Shown: positions 45,185 to 60,742, numbered from the stretch's first letter. The stretch is 64,000 nt of DNA from Umbelopsis ramanniana AG (GCF_025399195.1 NW_026252092.1:372001-436000), one strand, 5' to 3'. The notes: a model not told the origin generated them from the sequence alone. Translations and numbers: made by a program.

Positions 45185-48057
45185 CTACTTGTGCTTTCCG
45201 AAGATAGAACTGAATCCCCGCTTTGAAAACGTTGTCGATTTGACTGTATTATCAGTACTGTTGCTCGCATATTGTTGCAAAGGAACGCTGTTGCCAACGA
45301 CGTGCTCTTGTTTGGTGTTTGTAGGTGTAATATGATTACTCGCGTAATCCCCACAGTCAACACGCCACACTTTGATGACACCAACGTTATCTGCGGATAC
45401 AATGATCTGACCATTAGGATATGTATAGTTTAGAGCATTCTTTCTTGCTTGCTCGTTTTCTTCAGCTTCAAGTTCAGCTTGGGTCGCCAAGTTGCTTGCG
45501 TTGCTCGCCGACCTGTTCAGATTGGGCTCAGTCGCGGCTAACTTGGATGGTTCATCAGGAATAACTGTGTTATTGTAGATGGTGTCTCGACCCGTTCGAG
45601 CAACCAGCTGTCTTGTGCGAGTGGGAGCGAAAATCGCAGCAGTGACAACTTGATGATGGCCTTCAAAATATTCATAGCCGCCTTTCAACTTCTCCTTGAC
45701 CTTTTCACCGCCACGCTTCAACCAACCGGACACTCGTGTAGGTTGGCCATTATGGTGTGTACTGTTGACCGCCGTTTGAACAAGATGCTCGCCAAAATGT
45801 CCGAGTGTTGCTGCTGTTTTATATCGACTATCTTGAAGATAATGGAATGGTGAAAAGCCAGCTTGTTCTGTCTCCCATAAAAAGATATTCTTATCCTCAC
45901 TTCCACAAATAATTTGCCGGCCATCATCACTAATTGAAAAGTTTACGGGTTAGCAAAACATCCATCATTGGGCTATTACATGTAGGTTGTCACTGCTGTA
46001 CCTGAACGTGGCTCTAATTTGCATGGAAGGATTTTCCAGACCTTTATATTTAGCCACAAGCCCTTTGTCTTTCAAATTAATCAGACGAATGCGCGAATCG
46101 TTGCTTGTGATTAGCAATTTTTCTTCGCCGGGAGGCATACCGGGCATGGACTCAATACCAGTGATTTTACGAGTTTTCTTTGAGTTCCTGCTCTTGTTGG
46201 AGTCAAGAGTGATTTGAGTGTTATATTTTAGCCCTTCAGTCTCGTAAAAGAAGCAAGATCCAATGTAAGACCCAGCAACAGCAATTTTGCCATCCTGAGT
46301 GAAGCCGACTGCTGTGACCATGTTGGAGTCAGGAACCTCATTCCAATAGGCTACCTTCTTTTCCGGGATGTTCCAAAGGCGTAGCTTACAATCCAACGAG
46401 CCAGAAAGGAAGAAACGGTCATCTCTAGGATGAAATGTGATAGATGTGACAACATCCAGATGTTGGAAGACGCACAGGCACTCCTTTCTAGTGATGTGCC
46501 ATAGTCTCACAGTCTTATCCATTGAGCTTGAAAGCAAAAAGTTGTTCTACATTAAGAAACTAGTCAGTAATCGCTATATATAGCTTTAAATGAAAAGCTT
46601 GTCTCACCTTTGACCAACTTATATCCAGAATATCTGCCTGATGTCCTTCGTATTCATGAACAGGGCTATCTTCGAATACTTTGATAGATTCTTCTACGGG
46701 AACTCCTTTGGTGGTTTCATCTTCGGTTTGCTGGCTGTCATGGCTGTCATCTCCAATCACTTGCCAAACTCGCAAAACACAATCTTGTCCACCGGAAGCC
46801 AGATATCTACCATCTTTGCTGAACTTCAATACCCAAACTGCGCCGGCTGGTTCTTCTGGAGCCAGAGAATCATCGTCCACTGCAGATGTTACGGGATTGC
46901 TATTATTGACATAGTCACCATTTGCCTCATCATTCTGCGAAGTTGCCAATGTTTGAGCAAATATCATGCGAGAAAATACTTTGTTTGGCTTAATTTTGGA
47001 CCTCGTCTATAGAGTATGGTGAGAAGCTATATTCCTCGATTGCACTGTCAGCATATATATTACTATACTATACCTTGACAATAGGCTGTCCGTGGGGTGC
47101 CGCGCCAACGTTGCGAGAAGATACTGTCGTTATAACACTACGACCATGTGACTTCTGAGATTCAACACTAGGGCGCCCTTCAGCAGTTGAAACACTTGAC
47201 GCATCACTATCTTCACTTGCAATAGACTCTGAGACACCTCCAGCCGTAGACTTATTTCGGTCTTTCTTGGTGCCAAGTTTGTTCATAACCGAAGATTTTC
47301 TATTAACGCACTTGTAAGAAGGAGCTATACGTCAAAACATAACCAAGCACATAATCAAATTAGAACTTACAGACTCTTTACCGATTGGTGACTGGGTTTG
47401 GTATCTGAAGTTGACTGTCGATGATTCTCCTTCTCGGCCTGGTCGGAGTGTTTGGCCACCTGTATATCTTGCACTTCTGTTCCATCCTTTGGCAATGCTC
47501 GTTGAGATACACGACGAATTATATGAAGCGATAATGGGTCAATTGACGGCTGAGATTCCGGGCGTTCCTTCCTCAATACATCTCCTTCTCCAGCCATATC
47601 AGGTGTTAAAGTCAAGCTATGAGGATTGCTAGTTGGTGTCTGATATTCTGAATACGGTGTTGGAACCGAGCCTGCATTTAAAATGTCATCGGAAGGCAAG
47701 CTGATATGACTAGGTGGGACTTTGACGCCTGCATATCCAACAGACTGACCATGGTTTTGGGCTTATAAACGAAGTGAGTAAGATGTTACAATCTGTGTAG
47801 CTTTGCGAAAATAGGATACCTTCTTGGATAGAGAGATCTTTAGCTGGTTCCTCTGCGTGGGAATGCTCTTCTGGCTCGCTTGTATGGGATGACGAAAGGC
47901 CAAACTTGGGGACTAGATTTGACAGCAAATTCATGTCAATTGAAGTGTTGTATGGTGAGTAAGCAGGTGACGTTCTTTTCGCCATGGCAATTATTTTGCT
48001 TGAAAATGACAAATTTTGTTTCTCCGCGCTACGTTTTGGTTCCTGCTGGCTGTTCAA
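45185..48057 (-). CDS. WDR44-like WD40-repeat protein
   Basis: Several exons on the minus strand; I checked the joins near 47815 (EA|QNHGQSV), 46015 (RATFSDDGRQ) and the ends. The N-terminal third is disordered and Ser-rich (MAKRTSPAYSPYNTSIDMNL and on). The WD domain begins at AGAVWVLKFSKDGRYLASGG. It continues with HQADILDISWSK, NNFLLSSSMDKTVRLWHITR, VVTSITFHPRDDRFFLSGSL, SNMVTAVGFTQDG, KLLITSNDSRIRLI and IICGSEDKNIFLWE; the last blade is interrupted by a long loop before GQIIVSADNVGVIKVWRVD. Order and spacing resemble human WDR44 (a Rab11 effector) and yeast Dgr2. A role in endosomal recycling is therefore inferred. A second in-frame ATG at 47985 is an alternative start. The 3' end lies convergent to the Reb1-like gene. 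Confidence 0.85.
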
Positions 48058-48651
48058 AGTTCAAGCTCACTGATGCTTTATCATCGTCATTTATGAATAG
48101 CATTCATTTCGCTTTCTTCAGCATGCTTTTGTTGCATCTATATAATTAGTACATGCTATTGAAGACACCAGGAAGGTTTCATGTTAGCTTATTCACTCCA
48201 ATGGAAACATTTTATGTATATGCGTACTCGGCTCATGTACGTGAAATGCCAATTGATGCACATAAAATGCGAACTGAGCAGTATCATACTTGTCACTAGA
48301 TTGTAGGAAAATCGGCAACCGCCTTGGATTGATCATATTGCCTATTTAAGGGAGGTAGCATGAGAACACCATGACGGCATTGGACGTCGGACGAAGTTAC
48401 CAGATTTGAGTTATACATACTCATCAAGTTATTGAATGAAAAGACAAAGCATATTGAATAAAATCATGAGAATGGATGCTTCCATCAACGCGTTAACACT
48501 GGCTGTCTAAAATCTGACACCTTAAGGTGACAATTCCACTTTCGGGTTATGCCGTGACAGCGATTCTTTCAATGCCCGCAGTGGAAATCTCAAAGAGCAG
48601 GACGCCGAAGTGGCTCGCTCATTGTGCAAGCCTTTGCATCGATCACTGAAA
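48058..48651. promoter_or_regulatory. Divergent promoter, WDR44-like / VPS13 genes
   Basis: About 590 bp between divergent starts; no coding signal and no clear motif. Confidence 0.45.
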
Positions 48652-51600
48652 ATGTTAGAATCACTGGTCACCACGCTTCTCAATACGTTTTTGGGAGCGT
48701 ATATATCCAACCTTAACTATAACCAAATGAAAATAGGAATATGGAGTGGTACGCCGAGTGGATCTATTGCCAATAAGTTGAAGGGAGCATACTAACAGAA
48801 CTTTCAACATAGGGGAAGTGAAACTCAACAACCTACTTTTAAAGAAAGAAGCCTTGGATAAGTTTGACCTTCCCATTGATGTTATTAGAGGTGATTTTAG
48901 AGCAAAAAGCACGTCCGATAGACTGGCAGGCACACCCTCACACTAACATGGATTTACCATAAAAGGACATTTGGGAGAGCTGACTATGAGTATTCCATGG
49001 TCCAATTTGAAAACGAAACCTGTCCAAGTGCATATCAAAGACGTCTATGTCCTTGCCGCTCCCAGAAATGAAAGCAATGTAAGTGTTTGGGCAGATGGCC
49101 ATATCTACGTCACCTTTATTGACCAGGGCAAATAGATCACTGTGGAAGAGGAAGAAAGACGAGCTCAGCAAAGAAAGCAAGAACGTCTGGCTAATGCAGA
49201 GTTGATTGATAACTCCAATTCCGTACAAAGAAAAAAACCAGAAACCGAAGCAACCACAGCTCAAGAGGATGCTAAAAACAGTTCATTTATGAGTCAGCTG
49301 GTGACTAAAATCATCGACAATGTTCAAGTCTCCATAAAGAACGTTCATGTTCGATATGAAGACAATGTCTCTAATCCAGGTCACCCGTTTGCGGCTGGTG
49401 TTACACTTAGTGAAGTTAGTGCGCTTTCAACTAACGGTGAATGGGTACCAACGTTCATCAGCGAAATGACAAATACTACACATAAGGTATGGTACAAATA
49501 TATCCATGCAAAACAGAAGGTGTACTGGTTCGTAATCACACAGCTAACATTCTATTAATTCAGTTGGCGACACTTGAGGCACTTTCAGTATACTGGAATA
49601 CGGACACACCCCTACTTGCTAAAGTTAGCCCTGAAGATTTTGGAAAAGAGTTTTATGCAATGGTGAGAGCACTTATGTTTGACAATGGTTGAAAAAGTCC
49701 TCTTGATGGCCTAACTGGTGATCCTATGCATAGATATCCAAGCCAGATAAAGAGCAGGCTGATAACAGATACGTACTTAAACCTGTATCCGGCACGGGCA
49801 AGGTAAGTTGATGCTATCTGATTTTCGCTAATGAGAAGGCCATCAAATTAAGCATTTCTTCTACAAATACCATCATCGCAATTAAAGGTGACAATAAGCA
49901 AGCAATATGGTGGATCGACTCCAAAGTTTGACGTGAATATGCTTTTTGAAGAACTGGGATTTATTGTTGATGAAGAGCAATATCAAGATGCCATATTGAC
50001 GGTAGATCTTTTCCATACCTACTTGAAGAGACAACAAGTAAGTATATGTCTTGTAAAGCTGGAGCCGCCCTTTACTGTTGACATAGACTGACCTCCTTCA
50101 ACTTGTATCAGTACCGAGCGCTGAGACCCCCGTTGCCAAAGACCCCAAAAACGCACCCAAGGGAGTTTTTCAAATTCGCTCAACGTGCAGTATTGGATCA
50201 CATACATGAGAAGAACTACAAATGGAGCTGGGATCATTTTCGCAAAAGACGCGACGACCGAAAGCAGTATATTTCTTGCCATGTAGATAATGAACTTGGA
50301 AGAGCCACTGCACAACAAAAGGAAGCTCTCAAAAAGCTTGAGCAAAAGCTTAGCTTTGAAGACATTCGATTTTACCGGAGTATGGCAAAATCAAAGCTTA
50401 AACGAGAACGTGCTTCAATAAGTAAGGTATCCATTGTGTAAGCCACGCTGCAGGTAGGTTATACTAATCCTTGAAATCTGAACTCTTTCCTGTAGATCAG
50501 CAAGCAAAAACTCAAGAGACAACAGCTAAAAAAGCTGGCAACTGGTTGAGTAGCTGGTGGGGCGGCTCGTCTGAGAAACAGAGTAATGGTGGCGATGAAG
50601 ATCCTGAATCAGCAGAGGTTACGGAACAGCAACGACAGGAACTTTTCGAAGCAATAGATTGGAATGAAGATAAGGCTGCTCTTTCTATGGCAGTGGATAT
50701 GCCCAAAGATGTGAGTTTTCGATATTATATGTACTATCCTTTGCGGCAAAACATTGATTACCTTGCTTGTAGACTATGAAAGCCTTGATCCATGTCAAGC
50801 TAAAACGTGGATCTTTTACTTTGAGAAAATCTCCACACTCTAACGTAACACAGGATTTGGTCACTCTGGTATTCGATACAGTCACTTGCGATATCATTCA
50901 GTACCTTGAGTCACTCAAGGTATCAGCAGCCCTCGGAGATCTACGACTATATGACGGCTCAACAAAAGGAACGTTATACCAAAAGATGATTGGTGTCAAA
51001 AATAAGAACCAGAAATCGAGGTATTGTAGGTCATTATGCTGGACATTTGATTATGTATTAGTTAACTAACGCTCAAGAAATTCAGGGAGATCAGCATACG
51101 CGATCAAGAAGAATTGGAGAAAAGCTTTGATGTAGGGGAGCATCGAACTGTGGAAAGTGATCCTTTCTTTTCAGTCATCTTCGAAAAAGGTCCTCTTGAC
51201 GGACGAGCTGACAATGCCATAACTGTGAAGATGCATCATTTGGAGATTATTTACAATCCAGAAATCATCAAAGACGTAATGCGTTTCTTTAAGCCTCCAG
51301 AAACTAACATGGAAACCGTCAATGCTTTGATTGAGGTGGCAGGAAACACTTTGGAAGGATTGAAAAGGCAAACTCGCGCAGGCTTGGAGTATGCCTTAGA
51401 GAGCCACACAACTTTGGACTTAAGAGTGGATATGGATGCACCAATCATTATAGTTCCAGTAGAGTAGGTGTTTTCGAGATAGATTAAGTGTTGTCTAGGA
51501 AACATACCGTTACTTTACTAACCTACATCACCGTACAGCGTTACAAGAAAGGATGCTTGGGCACTTGTTGTCGATGCCGGTCATATCAATGTTGAGAGCA

Positions 51601-54600
51601 ATCTTGCACCAAAAGAAGCAATCGACAGAGTTCTCGCAAAGCAGGGCATGGAGTATTCAGAAGACGACTTCAAGGAGCTAGAAAGCCTTGTGTACGACAA
51701 ATTCAGCATCAAGCTTACCGAAACAAAAGTCCTCATTGCAGAATCAGTAGACAAGAGTCGCCAAGCAATTAATGATCCAAGCGGTGCTGAAGATGCTCAC
51801 TTGATTGATCAGATTGATATGGATTTCTTGTGCGAGATCTGTATCGTTCCAAAACGCACTCAGCTCACTAAAATCAAAATATCCGGTCATTTGCCTTTGG
51901 TGTCTATCAATTTTTCAGACAAGAAATACAAAACTTTGATGAATATTATCGATATCATTGTGCCATCCATTGATGATGAACCTAGTGGACAAGAATCAGT
52001 TCAAGATTACGGTGCTGCCAAATTGGAAGACGAAAATATGGTCCTATCGGGTAAAATGGATAACAGCAAAAGGACAAGCTATTTTGGAAAACCAGTCTGG
52101 GAGACACCACAGCCTGAACTGTTGCTGTTATCCGACACGGAGGATTCAGATGATGACGAAGATTCAGTTCAGAGCACAGAGGGATACACTAGTCATGACA
52201 GTTCAAAGACTTCCAGCATGAGAAGCACTCGCGGAAATGACGATGCCCAAGTATCAAATGAGTACAAGCAAACAAATTTTTCACTGTCATTTCAAATTGA
52301 TCGAGTGCAAGCAACGTTGAAAGAGGCTCACTCTAACAGCACAGAGAGCGACATACTTCTCTGCGATGTGGTATTGGAAAACTTCTTGTTGGTGTTTACG
52401 CAGAGAATGTTTGACATGAATGTCGATGTTTCTTTGAAAACTTTAAGCGTCATTGATAGGATGGAGCATGGAAATGAATTTACCTACCTTATCACGTCTG
52501 ATAAGATATCGCCAGATGGTAATAACAATGAAGGAAAGAAGAACTTAGTCAATGTGCAATACAAGAAGATCAACCCAAAGAGTCCAGAGTATGACAAGAT
52601 TGACCAATCTGTTGATGTCGAACTTTCTGCTCTCAATATCATCGTGACAAGAAGTTCGATATTAACGTTGTACAACTTCATCCTCTCAACATTTACGGGC
52701 CCCACAAAGGAGAATAATCCAGCAACTCCAGAATCGAATCGCCGTGAAAGATCTGAGAGCAGAGTGTCGATCGCATCCAGTGTAGAGTCTAAGAAACCCG
52801 TAGAACAATCGAACACTCCGCAACAAACTGGCACTGGGGTTATCAAGGTACAAATTTGCTTAGAAAGTTTGGATCTCATTTTGAATGATGACGGAATCCG
52901 CCTAGCTACGGGATGTTTGTCTCATGGAGATGTATCTGTGCTGGTCAAACCAACAACCCTGAGTGTAGATGTTAAAATCGGCAATTTCGAACTCAAAGAT
53001 GACACCAATCGGCCTATGGCTCCAAATGAAGATATTGAGACAAGTCATTCAAATGTTCAGCTATTGTATCTGGAAGGAAAGGAACTTGCAACTTTCAGAT
53101 ATGTGACCTACGACAAAGAAGCCAGCCGTTATCCGGGATACGACCAATTGATATTTTTACGCATGGGTTCCTTACGACTGAACTTTGTTGAGAACTCTGT
53201 ACATCAACTTATGGAATATGGATCTCGGTTTGCCGAAATGAAAGGTGTTTATGACGCAGCTAGAGAAGCAGCGTTTTCTTCTGCTCAACAAATTCAGCAA
53301 TCAGAGGCACTACTACATTACGATATTCGAATTAGATCTCCTACTGTTGTCTTCCCGTCAATGGACAGAAAACGGCCGCAAGATAAAATGATTGCTCGGC
53401 TCGGCGAGATATCGGTAGAAAACAAATTCTCAGAATCCAAAATTGAGTTGAAACCAGAAGGCACATCTCCAGTAACAATCAAAGAGAATAGCATTCGAGC
53501 AAGAGTAGAATCCATAAACTTGAGGTCAGAATTCATGACGAAAGACGAAGAAACAGGGGAAGAACAACAGCAAGTGCTTGACATACTGAAGGAGCTTCAC
53601 CTGGATTTCAATGTAATCACTATAAACCATGTTCATGGCACTTTAATACCAGACACTCAAGTAAACGGCGCCGTTTCCGACATACAAATGAATCTTACCG
53701 AACGGCAATTCAAGTTTCTCATTGAAACATCTAACAGCATTACCTCAGCATTTACAACTGGTCCTGAGGATACAGAAGAACTTGAAAATGAAGCCACAGA
53801 TCAACTGGCACTTCAAGCAATGCAAAGCGTAGGTGTGGCCGACGGTTCTAATGCTCGTTCCAGTGAAACGATAAAGCATGTTGTCAAATCCGAGGCTTTA
53901 TCAAAGGAAGATACAAATAAGCAGCCTGGTGAAAAGCCTTGGTCTACTTTAGATCTGAATATCGACTTTAAAGATATCAAACTTGAAATATTCCAGTCTG
54001 AAGCCATCATCAAAGAAGAAGACTTGCCAAAATGGAGTCTCGCTAGCTTTTCATTGGAACACACGACTTTCAAAATGTGTAACAAATCAGACTCTTCATC
54101 AAATATGGAACTTCAGATCGAATCCATCGTACTCAGAGACACGAGAGTTGATGTCAAATCTGAATTTAGGGACGTAATGAATCGGATTCGTACCGATGGC
54201 CCTCAACTGCAACTTCGTCATGAGACTTCTCCTCCGAATCCAAGTTCTGATCAAACATTACTCGTAGCTCTCGATACTCCGCACATCATTTTGTCTGTCG
54301 ATCACATTTTTGCCTTGCAAAAATACTTCATGGCTCCGTTTACTGTGGAGCAAGCAACCGAAGCTCAGAGATATGCAGAGACTCAAAAAAAGAAAGCATC
54401 CACTGATGTTACCAAACCGCAAACCACCCGTAATACAACCCACGGTCGTGCTACGCGCGCTACCAAGGCTCAGAGCATCGATCAGCAAACCCCCAAAGGA
54501 TCTTTTTACTACCGTATAAACATCGTTGACCCTGAGATTGTTCTGCTTGCCAACCCGGCCTTACCTAACTCAGAGGCGATCATCTTATCTGCGGAACAAA

Positions 54601-57600
54601 TTCTGGTCTCCCAACAAGCACTGATGACTATCAACGTTTCCAAGATCGGAATGTTCCTATGTATCATGAACAAGAAATCCGAAGCGTCAATTCGTTTTGT
54701 TGAAGACTTTGAGATATCCATGTCCATGGAGAGCCATACTTCTGCAAACAACAATATCACCAGTATTGTGATCGATTTAACGACTTTCGTATTGAAGCTA
54801 TCGTACATGGACATTACAGTCATCAGCACTGTCGTGAACCGAGCATTGGAGCTTTTGGGTCAGTCTAACTCTTCTGGTCCTCCTCCCGATTCCAAAGAAG
54901 ATGATGACAATAGCGATGACGAAAGCGTAGACAAAATCTCGGAAATAACGGCAGCCCACACCGAAGCACCATCGGTGATGTCGACTAGCGTTCTTCGACG
55001 AAGAATGAACAATGAACCCTACATTGTGATGTCAAGAGAAACAGTAAGTAACCTGATAAAGCTCAAAACCTGTTCAATCTCATGTCAAGTAACACACCAT
55101 TATTTCAGCTCAAGCTCAACAGTCAGGGAATACAGATCATTCTTATGGATGATCTTTACGAAATGCCAATTTTGGACATGAATTTGAAGCCGTTTACAGT
55201 GAACGTGTCCGATTGGTCGAAGGCTGTAAGATATCATTCGATCATGGCAAAGTGAAAGATGTCAATGAAGTACTAATGGAATACATGTAAATTCTTAGCT
55301 TTTGGTCGACTCGTCGTTCTCGCTATACACTGGGTTCTTTAACATCAAAAACTCTCATTGGGAGCCTCTTATAGAGCCTTGGAGCTTTAATGTGAAGGTT
55401 TCTAGAGCCTTGATAGCCGAAAGCTTAGAAATTGATGTGTCCTCTAAACGAAAATTGGAGATCAATGTTGAACACACTTTTGTGGAATCAATGTTGAACT
55501 ATTCGAACGGTCTCGGAAATGGCAATAAGGTAAGTAAATGGAACTACCAATGACTGTGTATGCTACATTACTGATACCCCCACATTAGCAACAGTTCGAA
55601 GTGGCTCGTGGCTCCTTAAAACCTTATCGTATAGAAAACCGAACTGGATACACTATCTCCGTATGGAATAGCCAATATCGCGATGTACCTGATAACAAGC
55701 AGCTTACCCAGGTCAAAAATGGAGAAAACCTGCCATGGTCCTTCACGGATTGGCGAAAGCAAAGAGAGGTTTGTGGACGATGATAGCACGTTTTTGTATC
55801 GAAAGAAAATCTTTGCTTATCACTTTTTCTGACATATTAGATGGAACTCTCAACCTTTGGCAATAATAATTTAGGAATTAGGTTCGACGACAAGAAATGG
55901 GAGCCTTTGAAGGCCATCACAATTGATAGACAAGGAGAGCACCAGTATATCCTTCGACCCAAAATCAATGAAATCTCACACCGACTAGTGGTCGACATCA
56001 AAATAGTAGACAATGTAAAGGTTGTTACCTTGCGCTCTGGCCTCCTACTTCAAAATCGAACATTGATACCTCTTGAAGTGACCATTACCGACAGCAAAGG
56101 AACAGAAATACACGACGCTTCCGTTATTCATCCTGAAGCTGACTTTTCTGTCCCTATCGATGAATGCTACGATTACTGGTTCCGTATCCGACCTAAAGGT
56201 ATGATTATAATCCTTTCGGTTTGCAGAGATTGCTCTGTTGTTTAACATCGCTGCCCTTTGACTTTTAATTCTCTTAGTGGAAGGATACAAGATGAGTGAA
56301 AAAGCCATGCATTGGTCTGACTTAACACTTTCCAAGCCACCAGATAGTATTGAATGCAACTACGAAGAAGTTGGCCCGCCAAGCTTTCGTTTCCATGTAA
56401 ACAGCATCTTTGATAAAAAGAACCCGGCTTCAAAGTAGGTTTCATAGTCTTTGCTCAAAAAGATACACGAGGATATTTATGAATTCTTTCGTTTTCTAGA
56501 CGATATCCTTTCATGAAAGTACAACTGTCTCCACCAATCGAGATTGAGAACCTGTTGCCGTTTGATATCACCTATCGTGTAGTTGACAAGGACTCCGGTC
56601 AGGACTTTTCGTCCGAATTGGAAAAATCCGGCCGTAGCCCTCTTCACATCATTGACCTGAAACATTTGTTATTAATGTCCATCGATGTTCATGATACAGG
56701 TATGCTTGTGCACAGTATAACCTCATATTCAATGCCAAAGATTACTCAATGCCTCTTCTTTTTTTGGCTCAGCTTATCAAACCAGTGAATTGGTTGTTAT
56801 CAACAGTCATCGCAGCAATGAAATAGCAGCAGAACAGACATTGATCTTGCTCGACTCCAATAATCGTCCGTTGCGTCTAAAACTGTTCTTTTCGTAAGTT
56901 TTTATTGCGTCTGGTTTTATCAAGATGGGTAAAATTTCTGACCATGACATAGGGATGTGCCTGGTACCCCAGGTGCCCGCCGGTTGAGCATATGCGCACC
57001 ATATGTAATCATAAATAAGACTGGACTGTCAATAAGCTACAAATATAAGCCCTTCCTGCAAACCGCAAAAATAGCTGCTGGTCAAGGCGATGATGATGTT
57101 GAACAGACGGAAGTAAGACAAAATATGTTTCATTTAACGATTGTGAGGAAATGTCGACTTACAAATATATTTTAGGCTGTACCGGTGTACATGTTTTCCT
57201 ACCCAAAAGATGATCATAGAAACAGAGTACAACTTCGTTTGAAGGACAGTGGATGGAGTCAGGTATTATATCATACTAGAGCTTAACGTGGAAGCCACAG
57301 CATTAATCAAAACCGCATTATGGCAGCCAATAAGTTTCGAAGCAGTTGGTAGTACACAAGAAATCGGTATGCCGAAGGTTGGAGACAAAGAAGTGTATCT
57401 AGGAATCAGTGTGACTGAAGGACAAGGAAAGGTATGACATCAAGTTTGTTCATTCTCCATTTTGAAGAAAACCAATGCTAACTCAACTTTTCAGTTTCTT
57501 CATACAAATATAATCACCATCACCCCAAGATACATTTTGAAAAACAACCTTGGCTTTGACTTGCGATTCAAAGAAACTGGGGCTGAAGACGATCAATTCC

Positions 57601-60600
57601 TAAGTAATGGAGGAAAAGGTGTAGTCCACGACTTACAAAAGTCTCATAAATCCAAATATTTGTCGATTCGTCCATCCGGGTTGCAGAGCCAGTGGTCTGC
57701 ACCTTTCAACATCAACCATATCGGAACCCTCTACGTCAAACTTGAGAGTTCAGAGGAGGTGCCGGTTCTTCTCGCGAAAATATCCATATTGCTGGAAGAT
57801 GCTACTATTTTCATTGTATTGAGCAGAGATAATGGAAAATGGCCATACTTGATTATCAATGACTCATCCGTGGACATATCACTGTTTCAGCAGGTAAGCA
57901 CATTCCAACAGCCGATTGAATCCATGCTATGTGTGTTATATTGACGAAGAACCGCGACACTAGAGCGAGAGTGCCACCAAAGATGACGAATCATCCGTTT
58001 ATAATCTTTGGACAAAGCCAAAAGTATATGAATTAAAATCAGGTGCCACTATGAAGTATTCCTGGGATTTCCCGTCAATGAAAGACAAAAAGGTTGTCCT
58101 TGCCATTGGCGAAAGAACAAGAGCAGTTGACATCAAGGAGATCGGACACCAAGTTCCGTTTAGATATCGAAAATCAAGACGTGACCCGGGTATCATGTCC
58201 ATTGATGTTGTGGCTCGTGGTCCAATGCAAATTCTTCGACTGAGTGACTACGACCAATCCTCTAGCATGTTCAAGCTCAAATCTTCGGCTTCATCTGCAA
58301 TGGGGTCTACAATTGTTGATGAGAGTGTTCGAGAAACTTTCGAAGAAGTCGACGTTGAACATGTCATCAACTATACGATATCAGTCGACTTACAGGGCAT
58401 AGGTATTTCCATCATCAACCAAAGACTACAGGTAACTAAAGATATCATGAAAAGATGCCCTAGTAAGTAAATGAAATTGGCTAACCTTCTGTGATAGGAA
58501 ATGGCATACGTTTCAATGAAGGATCTACAGGTCAAGGTGACGGACTCCAGTATATACCAGTCTCTGCGTGTGTCTATTCAATGGCTACAGGTAAGCAATG
58601 CTGTTTTGAATATTCACTATTGATCAATGAACTTCATGTATGCAAACTCATAATGTTGACATCGTAAAGATCGATAACCAATTTTTCGGCTCAACCTTCC
58701 CGATATTGCTCTACCCAACAGCCATCCCTAAGGATGACACTGAGAATATTGGATACCCTACTTTTCATTTTGCGATCGACAAAGTCAAGGACAATTCTCA
58801 GGGAGTCCTTTATCTGAAATATTTCTCTCTCCTATTGCAAGAAATGACATTCGAAATTGATGAAGACTTCTTGTTCGGACTGATGGAATTCTCGAAATTC
58901 AGTGTTCCTGGATGGGAAAAACAAGAGCCAAAGTAAGATCTAGCAAATTTTAATCGTTATCGGTGTGATATTAACAAGTGATCTGTATAGGATCCTTTGC
59001 TCGGAAGATATGGATATACCTGACCCCAAAGTTCAAGAGGAAGCTGAAGAGCTCTATTTCGAAGTCTTCAATATTCAACCAATGAGGCTTAATCTTTCCT
59101 TTGTGAGAACTGAGAGGATCAATGCATCTCCAGTGGAAGAACGGTAAGCTGTACTACATTAATTGCAATTGCATTTTCTGAGCCACAACTAATTTATCTC
59201 TCATAGAAACTCTGGCCATTCTCCACTGATGTTTGTCTTTAATGTTTTCACTATGACAATCGGCAGCGTGAATGTGAGTCTATTAAGTCCATGATTTGCG
59301 CACTATGACTGTCGTTAATGCTAATTATGTCTTTTCCCTAGGACGCACCTGTGAAACTCAATGCGCTAGCGGCCGAAAACATGAGAGTCAGTTATAATGA
59401 CCTAATCAAACGGATGACATACCATTATGGCGAACAAGTCGTATACCAGATACATAAAGTTATTGGTTCCGCAGATGTCATTGGTAACCCAGGTAGGCAG
59501 TCTTTTCTACCAAAGAACAGCTCTCTCATCAGCTACTAAAAACATCTATCACACAGTCGGCCTCTTTAATACCTTAAGCTCTGGAGTGGCTGAATTGTTC
59601 TATGAGCCTTATCAAGGTGTCATTATGAGCGATCGACCTCAGGATCTGGGTATTGGTATAGCAAGGGTATGTCACTGAAGCATTTTAAACTTATCAACTC
59701 CCCCACTTACTTACTGCGCCATCATACGTTTTATTACAGGGAGTTGGAGGGTTCTTCAAAAAGAGCGTTTTCGGATTCTCAGACAGCTTTTCAAAGTTCA
59801 CCGGCAGTATTGGCAAAGGCCTGGCAGTTGCTACTATGGATCGCAAATTCCAAGATCGTAGGAGAGCCAATATGACCAGAAATCGCCCGAAGCATGCTAT
59901 GTACGGAGTCACTCAAGGTGTTAATCAATTTGGCACCAGCGTTGCCAGTGGAGTAGCCGGCCTTGTGGTAATGTGTTACTTACGGATGCTCACCACTCAC
60001 TACGCCTTTATTGAAACTTACATTATTACAGAAACGTCCGATGGAAGGTGCATCTAAAGAAGGTGTTGGTGGCTTTGTAACTGGCATGGGCAGAGGATTA
60101 GTAGGGTATGTTTTTGGAAAGTGGGGTTTATCATTGTTTATTCGAACTAATGTGAGCGTATGTTTACAGAGTGGTGACCAAGCCTGTAGTTGGCATGTTT
60201 GACTTAGCAAACAACGTAAGCCAAGGTGTTCGCAATACCACCACTCTCTTTGATGTGAACAGCATTGATCGCCTTCGTTTACCGCGTTACATCGCTGGAG
60301 ATGGCATTCTTCGGGTAAGTATTTTCATATCTCCCCGTTACACCTTCATATTTTAACGATGAAGCTAATCAATACCCTCCATCAGCCATATTCTCAACGA
60401 GAAGCTTTGGGTCAAAGTTGGCTGAAGGATTTGGAAAATGGAAAGTTCTTCAGCGAGCTCTATATTGCTCATTGCTTACTCACCACCAACGAAATGGCCG
60501 CAATACTCACGAATACCCGGATCTTGGTGATTAACACTCGAAAATCCACATTGGAATGGCAAGAACACTTTTCAGATATCGAGAGTCTAGTGTTCAAGCA

Positions 60601-60742
60601 ATCTGGAATTCTTATTAAACCAAGAACGGCAAGAGGGGAACCCTACATACCCATTCCGGAACCTTCGACCGCCAAGTGGTTCTTTGCTAAAATTGAAGAC
60701 ACAGTTGCTCAGTGGGGCGAGCAACAAAATATTGAATCGTAG
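48652..60742 (+). CDS. VPS13: VPS13 bridge-like lipid-transfer protein
   Basis: About thirty introns; the longest exon runs from about 51535 to 55045. The product should be roughly 3,100-3,200 residues, as in yeast Vps13. It begins with the chorein motif ([20 protein letters not shown], then [20 protein letters not shown] across the first intron, LDKFDLPI). It continues through repeating beta-groove modules ([30 protein letters not shown]). The region around 55600-58500 fits the VPS13 adaptor-binding (SHR-BD) domain, for example [15 protein letters not shown] blocks. ATG2-C/APT1-like sequence follows near 59000-60200 ([20 protein letters not shown]). A C-terminal PH-like domain ends it ([20 protein letters not shown]). 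VPS13 transfers phospholipids between membranes at contact sites. Individual internal splices were only spot-checked. AATAAA lies 72 nt after the stop. Confidence 0.93.
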